From contig JAIRTU010000082.1 in assembly GCA_031254735.1 (NCBI GenBank), forward strand, positions 1-5,576: a DNA stretch of 5,576 nucleotides, in the 5' to 3' direction. This document shows, one piece after another, positions 1 through 5,576 of the stretch (position 1 is its first letter; each line of letters begins with the position of its first letter). The DNA is from Bacteroidales bacterium. Its GTDB lineage: Bacteria; Bacteroidota; Bacteroidia; Bacteroidales; WCHB1-69. The position numbers were made by a program, and so were the translations under genes. The notes under the pieces were generated by a model. It had not been told where the DNA came from. It ran no database searches and was given only the letters and a program-made list of their open reading frames with translations.

Positions 1-1736
1 ATTCGATAAAAGCAATTGTTCGGATAGAGCGTTATCTGTCGGCAGACAGTTCATGGAAAAAGAGCAATAGCAAGGCGGTGATTCATACTCGCAAAGATGA
101 ACGGTCGAAATTGCTTCGATACGGAGAAAAAATACTCATCTCTTCTTTTTTGAACGAACCTTCTTCTGCCAACAATCCGCATGCTTTTGATTATCGGCGA
201 TATTTATCTGTCAAAAACATTTATCTGCAATCGTATATTCAGCCTGAAAATTGGACAGGAATAGCTCAACGAACAGGCTCTCCCATTATACATTTCACAA
301 CGGATATTCGGCATAAGTTCTTGAAAATCTTCGCCGACGCCAATATGGATTTACAGCAATACGGATTAATCTCTGCCATTCTTTTGGGTTATGACGACGA
401 ACTCGATCCCGATATTTCTCGCAGTTACAGTGCGGCGGGAGTAAGTCATATTTTGTGTGTTTCGGGAATGCATGTGGGCATTATCTTTATGCTGTTTTCT
501 TTTTTCTTTCGGTTTTTCGACAAGACAAAATTCCAACGGATACTCCGCACTTTTGTCCTCTTGGCGATCATTTGGCTGTACGCATGTATTACAGGTTTGG
601 CGCCTTCGGTGATGCGGGCGGCGACCATGTTTTCGTTTGTTGCCGTTGCGGGAATAATCAACAGGCGAACAAACAGTTACAATTCATTAATGGCTTCCGG
701 GCTGTTTTTGATGTGTATCAATCCGTTGATAATTCTTGAGTTGGGATTTCAATTTTCGTATCTGGCGGTCTTGGGTATTGTCTGGCTTCAAAAGGCATTG
801 CATTCGCTGTATCGTCCCAAAACAAAAGTCGGAAATCATATTTGGGATATTGTTGCTGTTTCTCTTGTGGCACAATTGTTTACCGCACCTTTGGCAATAT
901 TGTATTTTCATCAGTTTCCCAATTATTTTCTGTTGGCAAATGTTATTGTCATCACTTTAACGCCTGTTATTGTCGGTTTTGGAGTAGCTGTTTTGGTGTT
1001 TTCGTTTTGGGCTTTTGCTTACAAATATCTTTCTTTGGCGTTGATGTATCTGATAAAATTTATGAATTGGTCGGTTCTTTCCATTGAAAAATTGCCTTAT
1101 TCTCTTACGGAAAATATTTCTTTTTCTTTGGTGGAAGTCTTGCTTATTTATTTGTTTATCATATTGTTGGCATCGGCTCTCAAATATAAAAACAAACAAT
1201 ATTTATTCGCTTCTCTTGGCATTGGCGTTGTGATATTGGCTTTGGACATTTCGATGCAATGGCAAATAAACAGACAAAAAGAAATCACGTTTTACAGTTT
1301 GCGTTCAGGATTTGTGATTGAACAATTGCACGGACGAAATGCTACGCTTTATATTGACAGTGTCGGATTGAGCGATCAACAGACGTATGATTATAACATA
1401 AAAAACAATCATATCCAAAAGCGCATTCAACAGATAGATACGGTTGAAAATGTGCAATTTATGCAATGTCACGGGAAAAATATTCTTGTTTTGAATCAAT
1501 CGGTTTATTCTTTTCCAGTAAAAGAAAAACTGAAAGCAGATTATGTCCTGTTTAATGGAAATACAAATATTTCTATTGAAAATTTACAACAAATGGTCGA
1601 TTTTGACATGCTAATTATCGGGAATAATTGTTCGTATTATCGCAGGGAAGCCCTTGAAAAAGCCTGTGCAGAGAAAATTATTTCTTTTCACGACCTTAAA
1701 CAACAGGGTGCTTTGGTGGTGCGTTTGAGACAGTAA
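1..1736 (+). CDS. comEC: ComEC/Rec2-family competence protein, 5'-truncated by the window edge
   Basis: This is an inner-membrane channel protein of the ComEC/Rec2 family, which carries single-stranded DNA into the cytoplasm during natural transformation. The frame is open from base 3, and the residues before the GTG at 78 (for example RIERYLSAD and SWKKSNSKAVIHT) read as normal ComEC N-terminal domain, so 78 is not the real start and roughly 100 residues lie off the left edge. In order one sees the end of the soluble DUF4131 region with NPHAFDYRRYL (near 177-209), then the Competence domain with GVSHILCVSGMHVG (438-479) and ITGLAPSVMRA (588-620), and about nine or ten hydrophobic segments up to about 1255. 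A soluble tail of roughly 155 residues ends in GALVVRLRQ. There is no C-terminal metallo-beta-lactamase domain, as is usual in Bacteroidota. No terminator is visible just after the stop. The family call is firm; a role in transformation in this organism is inferred. Confidence 0.95.
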   Translation, partial: SIKAIVRIERYLSADSSWKKSNSKAVIHTRKDERSKLLRYGEKILISSFLNEPSSANNPHAFDYRRYLSVKNIYLQSYIQPENWTGIAQRTGSPIIHFTTDIRHKFLKIFADANMDLQQYGLISAILLGYDDELDPDISRSYSAAGVSHILCVSGMHVGIIFMLFSFFFRFFDKTKFQRILRTFVLLAIIWLYACITGLAPSVMRAATMFSFVAVAGIINRRTNSYNSLMASGLFLMCINPLIILELGFQFSYLAVLGIVWLQKALHSLYRPKTKVGNHIWDIVAVSLVAQLFTAPLAILYFHQFPNYFLLANVIVITLTPVIVGFGVAVLVFSFWAFAYKYLSLALMYLIKFMNWSVLSIEKLPYSLTENISFSLVEVLLIYLFIILLASALKYKNKQYLFASLGIGVVILALDISMQWQINRQKEITFYSLRSGFVIEQLHGRNATLYIDSVGLSDQQTYDYNIKNNHIQKRIQQIDTVENVQFMQCHGKNILVLNQSVYSFPVKEKLKADYVLFNGNTNISIENLQQMVDFDMLIIGNNCSYYRREALEKACAEKIISFHDLKQQGALVVRLRQ

Positions 1737-1848
1737 CAATTTATAATAGAACATTTTAAATACTGTTTTAGCTTGGATAATATTTCTTTTGAAAATAGAA
1801 TAATCAAAATTATTTACATCAAATATCTTTTTCGACAGAAAAAAAGTG

Positions 1849-1856
1849 TAATTTTG
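1849..1856 (+). promoter_or_regulatory. Probable Bacteroidota-type -7 promoter box for the MORN/MnmA-like gene pair
   Basis: TAATTTTG matches the Bacteroidota primary-sigma -7 consensus TAnnTTTG exactly. It lies 20 bases before the ATG at 1877, which would place the transcript start near 1860 with a leader of about 15-17 bases. About 19-21 bases upstream there is only a T-rich run (around 1828-1834, TTTTTCG), so the -33 TTTG element is weak. The position in the only sizeable spacer upstream of the gene pair supports the call, but AT-rich DNA gives chance matches. Confidence 0.5.
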
Positions 1857-1876
1857 CAATTTATTTTAGCAAGTGT

Positions 1877-2938
1877 ATGAAAGTAATTCGCATTGTTGTT
1901 TTATTAAGTTGTCATTTTATCTTTATTACTGCCCTTTACGGGCAGTCGGATACGCTAAACCGGACAGATAAATTCGGCAAGAAATACGGTTCGTGGGCTA
2001 AGTACGAAAATGGAAACCTGTTGTGGAAAGCGTACTTTTACAACGGCGAACCTGTTGGTGCGTTTATTCACTATCACCCAAATAAAAAGGTAAAAGACAG
2101 TCTGTATTATTATCCCAATTCTCCCAGAGTAGATGCCGTTACTTATCACACCAACGGAAAGAAAGCTTCGGAAGGCGTTTTTATCAATACGATAAAAGAC
2201 GGTAAATGGTTGTATTACAACAATAATGGAAATCTTTTTGCGGAAGAATATTTTAAAAATGGAAAAAAACACGGTATTTTCAAGTCGTATTCTTTGCAAG
2301 ACGGCACGCTGTTGGAAGAAGAACCTTGGGAAAATGGTGTTTTGCATGGCGAATACCGGGAATATTTCACCACCGGACAACTCCGTTTGAAATGGAATTA
2401 CAAAAACGGAAAAATCGACGGACAATACGAAAATTATTATATAGACGGAAGTGTCTGGAACAAAGGACAATATGTGGAAGGTCTTCGTCATGGAACATGG
2501 ATATGTTACAGCAGAGAAGGCAAAGAATTAAAAGTGGAAGAGATTGATCGGCAGAAAATTACACGCACTGTTTTGGGCTTTGAAACACCCGAACAATGGG
2601 TGAAATACGACGCGCGGGCAATCGCTTATTTTTACAATAATCCGGGAGAAAACATTTTTATACAACTGCGTAACGGAACAAAAGTTATGCTAACCGAAAA
2701 CAATTCTCTGCTCGCCATTTTCCAATTGGCAGGAGTAGAGCTGTTTATTTTCTTGAACGAGAATTTTTTGTCCTCGTATGAAGCTATCAAAAAGATAACT
2801 CCGATCGATGAAAATGAAGCCGAAATAATAATACGTCCTGTTCCACCGTTTAGTGTGCATACGTATGACAATTATTATAAAGACCTTAAATCACTATTAG
2901 ACACCAGCACACCGGGAGAAGAAGAAGATGATGAATAA
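1877..2938 (+). CDS. Exported MORN_2/YwqK-type repeat protein with an unrecognised C-terminal region
   Basis: The protein has 353 residues. Residues 1-22 form a Sec signal peptide (MKVIRI, then a hydrophobic run ending ITALYG, cleavage probably just before QSD). Cys12 lies inside the hydrophobic run, so a lipoprotein is unlikely. Residues about 37-216 hold seven or eight MORN_2-like units of 22-25 residues, with starts such as GSWAKY (38), GKWLYY (109), GIFKSY (133), GEYREY (158), GQYENY (182) and GTWICY (206), each followed by an NG or DG turn. Such proteins are often named YwqK-family antitoxin by automatic pipelines; no toxin is visible here and that name should not be taken as function. 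Residues about 230-353 match no domain I recognise and end in the acidic tail GEEEDDE. The codons of this tail form the purine-rich leader of the next gene, whose ATG overlaps this reading frame, so the two are likely cotranscribed and translationally coupled. The exact role is unknown. Confidence 0.85.
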   Translation: MKVIRIVVLLSCHFIFITALYGQSDTLNRTDKFGKKYGSWAKYENGNLLWKAYFYNGEPVGAFIHYHPNKKVKDSLYYYPNSPRVDAVTYHTNGKKASEGVFINTIKDGKWLYYNNNGNLFAEEYFKNGKKHGIFKSYSLQDGTLLEEEPWENGVLHGEYREYFTTGQLRLKWNYKNGKIDGQYENYYIDGSVWNKGQYVEGLRHGTWICYSREGKELKVEEIDRQKITRTVLGFETPEQWVKYDARAIAYFYNNPGENIFIQLRNGTKVMLTENNSLLAIFQLAGVELFIFLNENFLSSYEAIKKITPIDENEAEIIIRPVPPFSVHTYDNYYKDLKSLLDTSTPGEEEDDE

Positions 2939-3989
2939 AAAAAGAGTACTGCTGGCGATGAGCGGAGGAATAAACAGTTCGGTGTCCGCCACCTTATTGA
3001 AACAACAAGGATATGAAGTAGTTGGAATTACCGCACGATTGTGGCGGGTGAACACCACTTTGCAGCAAGGCATCTGTTGCAATAATGAAGCTATCAGCGA
3101 GGCATGCTCTTTGGCGATGAATTTGAAGATTGATCATGAGGTAATGGATTTTACCGGATTGTTTAAAGATATAGATTTGAGAAATTTTATCGATGAATAT
3201 CTGTATAATCGCACGCCCGATCCCTGTCTTTTGTGCAGTCTCAATCTCAAATGGAAAGTCTTGATAAAAAACGCCGAAGAATTGCAATGCGATTATATTG
3301 CAACCGGACATTATGCCACTATCAAACAGGAAAACGGACGGTATTTTATCTCCAAAGGAAAAGACCTTATAGAAGATCAAAGTTATGCTTTGTGGGGTTT
3401 GTCGCAAGAACATTTGGCAAAGACCATTTTTCCGCTGGGGAATTATACAAAAGACGAAATTCATCAAAAAGCAATGAATGCAGGTCTTGAACATCTTATC
3501 CAGAAGCAGGATAACGATGATATTTGTTTTTTTTCTCGTAATGATGACCGGTGGTTTTTGCAAAAACATGCTCCCTATCTGGAAAAGGGGTTTCTACCGG
3601 AGAGATTTGCAGGCAAACAAGAAGGTTTTCCTTTTTATTCTCCAAAACAGAAAAAAAGATTTCTGTTTTCGTTCGGTTTTCCGAAGCGTGCTTCTAAAAC
3701 GGATACTAAAACCAAAAGGACTCTTTGGGGCAAGAAAAAAGATTTATTGTTGGATACAATAATTATTCGGGATTATAATCTATCTAAGTATCAGTCTATT
3801 CCAGACGAGTTTATAGGAGAAGTGAAAACACAACACAATGAAAACGGACAACAAGCGTTAATAAAACAGTATGACAATTATATTTTGATACAATTTGAAA
3901 CACCAATAGCAGTCGCGACGCTGGGTCGGGCAGCTGTTATTTATAAAAATAATGATATGATAGGAGGAGGAATTATAGATGTGTTATAA
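2928..3989 (+). CDS. MnmA-family tRNA 2-thiouridylase paralogue with altered PP-loop and GQRKGL motifs
   Basis: MnmA enzymes use ATP to adenylate U34 of Lys, Glu and Gln tRNAs and then insert sulfur relayed from a cysteine desulfurase. This 353-residue protein has the family's length and order: PP-loop at 12-18, a CC pair at 50-51, TPDPCLLC at 96-103 with Cys103 at the nucleophile position, TGHYA at 126-130, the tRNA-contact motif DQSYALWGL at 150-158, DDICFF at 197-202 with Cys200 as the second catalytic cysteine, and a C-terminal beta domain ending GGGIIDVL. Two motifs deviate. The PP-loop reads SGGINSS, with Asn16 (AAC at 2973-2975) instead of the near-invariant Asp. The segment normally read as FYTIGQRKGL is FYSPKQKKRF (residues 236-245). 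There is no internal stop and no indel relative to the expected spacing. Bacteroidota often carry several MnmA paralogues, so this may be a specialised or weakening copy; the symbol mnmA is withheld for that reason. ATG 2928 and ATG 2931 are equally plausible starts, overlapping the upstream gene by 11 or 8 bases. The family call is firm, the activity uncertain. Confidence 0.88.
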   Translation: MMNKKRVLLAMSGGINSSVSATLLKQQGYEVVGITARLWRVNTTLQQGICCNNEAISEACSLAMNLKIDHEVMDFTGLFKDIDLRNFIDEYLYNRTPDPCLLCSLNLKWKVLIKNAEELQCDYIATGHYATIKQENGRYFISKGKDLIEDQSYALWGLSQEHLAKTIFPLGNYTKDEIHQKAMNAGLEHLIQKQDNDDICFFSRNDDRWFLQKHAPYLEKGFLPERFAGKQEGFPFYSPKQKKRFLFSFGFPKRASKTDTKTKRTLWGKKKDLLLDTIIIRDYNLSKYQSIPDEFIGEVKTQHNENGQQALIKQYDNYILIQFETPIAVATLGRAAVIYKNNDMIGGGIIDVL

Positions 3990-4024
3990 AAATTTATTTG
4001 CAAAAGAAATTAAGATTGGCATAG

Positions 4025-4060
4025 TTGTGGGTGCAAGAAAACAATTATGTTATAATATTC
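4025..4060 (+). promoter_or_regulatory. Weak candidate promoter for the DAHP synthase/chorismate mutase gene
   Basis: The 110-base spacer before the gene holds a TTG (4025-4027) and, about 23-25 bases further on, TATAATATTC (4051-4060). The latter fits TAnnTTTG only with two mismatches in its best register, although it contains a TATAAT core. No better match to the Bacteroidota consensus is present in this spacer, and no terminator-like hairpin follows the MnmA-like stop, so read-through from upstream remains possible. Confidence 0.25.
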
Positions 4061-4099
4061 ATTTAAAAATGATTAAGTCCATTCAAAAATAGCGAAAAC

Positions 4100-5254
4100 A
4101 TGAAAAAAAATACGATTAAACCTATTGATTCTCTGCTTGATAAAGAGGCAGACCAACCGTTGAAAAACGTTCAACCCTTTTCTGTAGAACCGATTTTGCC
4201 GAGAAATGACGGCAAACCGATTCTTATTGCAGGACCTTGTGGCGTGGAAAGTAAAGAACAATTGTTTTCCACCATAGAATTACTCTCTGAGTCAGCAGAA
4301 ATAGATATGTTTCGCTGCGGGATATGGAAACCACGTTCGTCGCCCAACAGTTTTCAGGGAGTAGGCAAAAAAGCTTTGCCCTGGCTCATTGAAATACAGT
4401 TAGCATACCAAATTCCGGTTTGCATAGAAATTGCGACGCCCAAACATTTAGAGTTGGCGTTAGACGCAGGTATCCAAAACTTCTGGATAGGAGCACGCAC
4501 CAGCACAAATCCTTTTATGGTGGACGAAATTGCTTCTGTTGCACAAGGAACAGATATTAGCGTAATGATCAAAAATCCGGTTTCTCCCGATTTACAGCTA
4601 TGGTACGGCAATTTTGAACGCTTTGTCAAAGCCGGTATACGCAAACTGGCGGGTGTCTATCGCGGATTTTCAATCGGAAGCATTCAGCCATATCGCAACG
4701 ACCCTATGTGGCAATTGCTGATAGACTTCAAACGTACATATCGCGATATTCCGGTTTTTTGCGATCCCAGCCATATTGCGGGAGAACGAAATCATGTGTT
4801 TGAAATTGCTCAAAAAGCCTTGTTTCTGGATATTGACGGATTGATGATAGAAGTTCACAACAATCCTTCTCAGGCTTTGAGCGATAAAGAACAACAACTC
4901 TCAGCACCGGAATTTAAAGATCTGATCGACTGTTTGATTTTCCCTTCCAAAGGCGAAAAAACCGATCATACGCTGGAAAAATATCGTAACTCTCTCGATT
5001 CTCTTGACAAAGAACTTATTCATTTGTTGGGGAAACGAACTGAAATGATTAAGCAAATAGCTTCTTACAAGAAAGAACAGAATATTCCTATTTTGCAAAT
5101 AGAAAGGTGGGAGAAAGTCAGAGAAAGAAATCTTGCTTTTGCCAAAGAGCAACGGTTGGACATCTCTTTTGTGGAATCATTACTCGATCTTCTACATCAA
5201 TATTCTATCGAATGTCAGGAAGTCATCATGCGAAAAGAAAATAATAACAATTAG
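4100..5254 (+). CDS. Bifunctional 3-deoxy-7-phosphoheptulonate synthase / chorismate mutase (AroQ type, C-terminal)
   Basis: This 384-residue cytoplasmic protein joins two shikimate-pathway steps. The N-terminal type I-beta DAHP synthase condenses phosphoenolpyruvate with erythrose 4-phosphate; the C-terminal AroQ-fold domain turns chorismate into prephenate. The synthase (about residues 38-280) shows AGPCGVES (44-51), WKPRSSPNSFQG (76-87), IGAR (130-133), KNP (158-160), CDPSHIAGER (221-230) and the DGLMIEVH to SDKEQQ stretch (246-266). The metal ligands Cys47, His225, Glu251 and Asp262 are present, with the family's 26- and 11-residue spacing between the last three. The mutase domain (about 292-378) aligns without gaps to the E. 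coli chorismate mutase domain: Arg296, Arg313, Lys324, Arg336 and Gln373 match active-site residues, while positions 333 and 337 are Gln and Trp instead of Asp and Glu. In characterised fusions of this type, prephenate bound to the mutase domain inhibits the synthase; that control is inferred here. The segment before AGPC is longer than usual. No prephenate dehydrogenase or dehydratase gene is adjacent, and a strong terminator follows the stop. Confidence 0.95.
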   Translation: MKKNTIKPIDSLLDKEADQPLKNVQPFSVEPILPRNDGKPILIAGPCGVESKEQLFSTIELLSESAEIDMFRCGIWKPRSSPNSFQGVGKKALPWLIEIQLAYQIPVCIEIATPKHLELALDAGIQNFWIGARTSTNPFMVDEIASVAQGTDISVMIKNPVSPDLQLWYGNFERFVKAGIRKLAGVYRGFSIGSIQPYRNDPMWQLLIDFKRTYRDIPVFCDPSHIAGERNHVFEIAQKALFLDIDGLMIEVHNNPSQALSDKEQQLSAPEFKDLIDCLIFPSKGEKTDHTLEKYRNSLDSLDKELIHLLGKRTEMIKQIASYKKEQNIPILQIERWEKVRERNLAFAKEQRLDISFVESLLDLLHQYSIECQEVIMRKENNNN

Positions 5255-5273
5255 TAATTTTTGTTACCTGAAC

Positions 5274-5330
5274 AGGATTGCGCTTTGTCGGTTCATTTTT
5301 CCGAACCGACAAAGCGTAATTCTTTTTTTC
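5274..5330 (+). terminator. Strong Rho-independent terminator after the DAHP synthase/chorismate mutase gene
   Basis: Bases 5281-5294 (CGCTTTGTCGGTTC) are perfectly complementary to 5303-5316 across an 8-base loop. The pairing continues outward to 5274 and 5323, giving a 21-base-pair stem with only two G-U wobbles. A run of seven T (5323-5329) follows directly. No T run lies on the other side, so it acts on + strand transcripts only. It begins 19 bases after the stop codon and closes the transcription unit. Confidence 0.93.
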
Positions 5331-5362
5331 CGTTCACCCCTAACTTTTCCCTTTATCTGAAC

Positions 5363-5411
5363 TGGGATTTTTGGGATTAATGGGATTAGTGTGATCAATA
5401 TAATCCCAAAA
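5363..5411 (+). repeat. Four tandem 9-base units plus an inverted copy (hairpin-forming repeat)
   Basis: Four contiguous 9-base units follow one another without gaps: TGGGATTTT (5363-5371), TGGGATTAA (5372-5380), TGGGATTAG (5381-5389) and TGTGATCAA (5390-5398). They are followed by TAATCCCA (5401-5408), the inverted form of the unit. Bases 5369-5379 pair with 5401-5411 over 11 base pairs around a 21-base loop, and 5381-5388 offers a competing 8-pair partner for 5401-5408. The block is preceded by TCTGAAC. Sequences of this style (TCTGAAC followed by nine-base GATT-rich units) seem familiar from intergenic regions of Bacteroidota, but that is recollection and was not checked. It is non-coding as far as can be seen. 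Confidence 0.7.
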
Positions 5412-5462
5412 TGTCCATTAATAGCTAACAGGTTGATAATGACAGCCTATCATTTTTTATTA

Positions 5463-5576
5463 CTGTCCGGTGAAACTCAGAAGACAAAAAAATACCTGCC
5501 GAAACGCTGATGAAACGGCATTTCGGTCTTGTTTTGAAAAAGCAAGCCCCCTCTACTCAAAAATGAGTGAATATTG
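5463..5576. other. Unassigned right-edge segment, possibly the end of a mobile element or a gene leader
   Basis: No complete gene is visible here. CTGTCCGGTGAAACT (5463-5477) has the look of an insertion-sequence terminal repeat, but its partner would lie outside the window. Further on, 5498-5504 (GCCGAAA) can pair with 5521-5527 (TTTCGGT) over seven pairs, one of them G-U. An ATG at 5563 begins a frame that stays open (M-S-E-Y) to the edge, but no promoter or ribosome-binding signal precedes it and it sits within a small inverted repeat (ACTCA/TGAGT, 5555-5568). The transposon reading is a guess; a plain intergenic region is equally possible. Confidence 0.25.

Noticed and set aside
78..80. 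GTG as the start of comEC
   Set aside because: The frame continues upstream to base 3 with residues that fit ComEC, so the gene begins outside the window.
1894..1912. Lipoprotein signal at Cys12 of the MORN protein
   Set aside because: The cysteine sits within the hydrophobic core, with hydrophobic residues continuing to position 20, so a normal signal peptide fits better.
1955..2491. Antisense frame of 178 codons opposite the MORN gene
   Set aside because: It lies wholly inside a well-supported gene, is rich in Phe and Ile from reversed Lys/Asn/Glu codons, and shows no recognisable domain.
1877..2938. Toxin-antitoxin module based on the YwqK-like repeat protein
   Set aside because: The protein is exported and no toxin-like gene is adjacent; the antitoxin label is an annotation habit for this repeat family.
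2994..3569. Antisense frame of 191 codons opposite the MnmA-like gene
   Set aside because: It overlaps conserved MnmA motifs on the other strand and has no family features; the length is a by-product of codon bias.
3478..3762. Frameshift in the MnmA-like gene as the cause of the lost GQRKGL motif
   Set aside because: The +1 frame gives no better motif, while the main frame keeps the expected spacing (FY before, FSFGFP after), so substitutions explain it.
5363..5411. CRISPR array
   Set aside because: The units are 9 bases long and directly adjacent, with no spacers and no cas gene in view.
5430..5458. Second terminator (AGGTTG/CAGCCT hairpin before TTTTTT)
   Set aside because: The stem is only six pairs with a wobble, has a gap before the T run, and no gene precedes it after the strong terminator.

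Overview
This AT-rich window looks like the chromosome of a member of the Bacteroidota, most likely order Bacteroidales; the species cannot be named from sequence. Three things support this. The ComEC is the short form that ends without a metallo-beta-lactamase domain. A 3-deoxy-7-phosphoheptulonate synthase carries a C-terminal chorismate mutase, a fusion typical of the group. A promoter-like TAATTTTG box matches the Bacteroidota -7 consensus (TAnnTTTG), and start codons have A-rich rather than strong Shine-Dalgarno leaders. All four genes lie on the + strand.

Layout. (1) 1-1736: 3' part of comEC, the DNA-uptake channel; its frame is open to the left edge, so the true start lies outside. (2) 1737-1876: AT-rich spacer with a probable promoter. 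(3) 1877-2938: secreted protein with MORN_2/YwqK-type repeats and an unrecognised C-terminal region. (4) 2928-3989: an MnmA-family tRNA 2-thiouridylase paralogue whose start overlaps the end of the MORN gene, so the two probably form one transcript. It keeps both catalytic cysteines, but the PP-loop reads SGGINSS instead of SGGxDSS and the usual GQRKGL loop has become KQKKRF. (5) 3990-4099: short spacer with at most a weak promoter. (6) 4100-5254: the DAHP synthase/chorismate mutase fusion of aromatic amino acid biosynthesis. (7) 5274-5330: a strong intrinsic terminator. (8) 5331-5576: no complete gene. It holds four tandem 9-base units (TGGGATTAN) followed by an inverted copy, and then a stretch that may be the beginning of a mobile element or of a gene running off the right edge.

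The genes do not form one pathway; DNA uptake, an envelope-exported repeat protein, tRNA modification and shikimate-pathway entry simply sit side by side. The most unusual points are the altered active-site motifs in the MnmA-like protein and the structured repeat after the terminator. No wholly new multi-gene system is evident.
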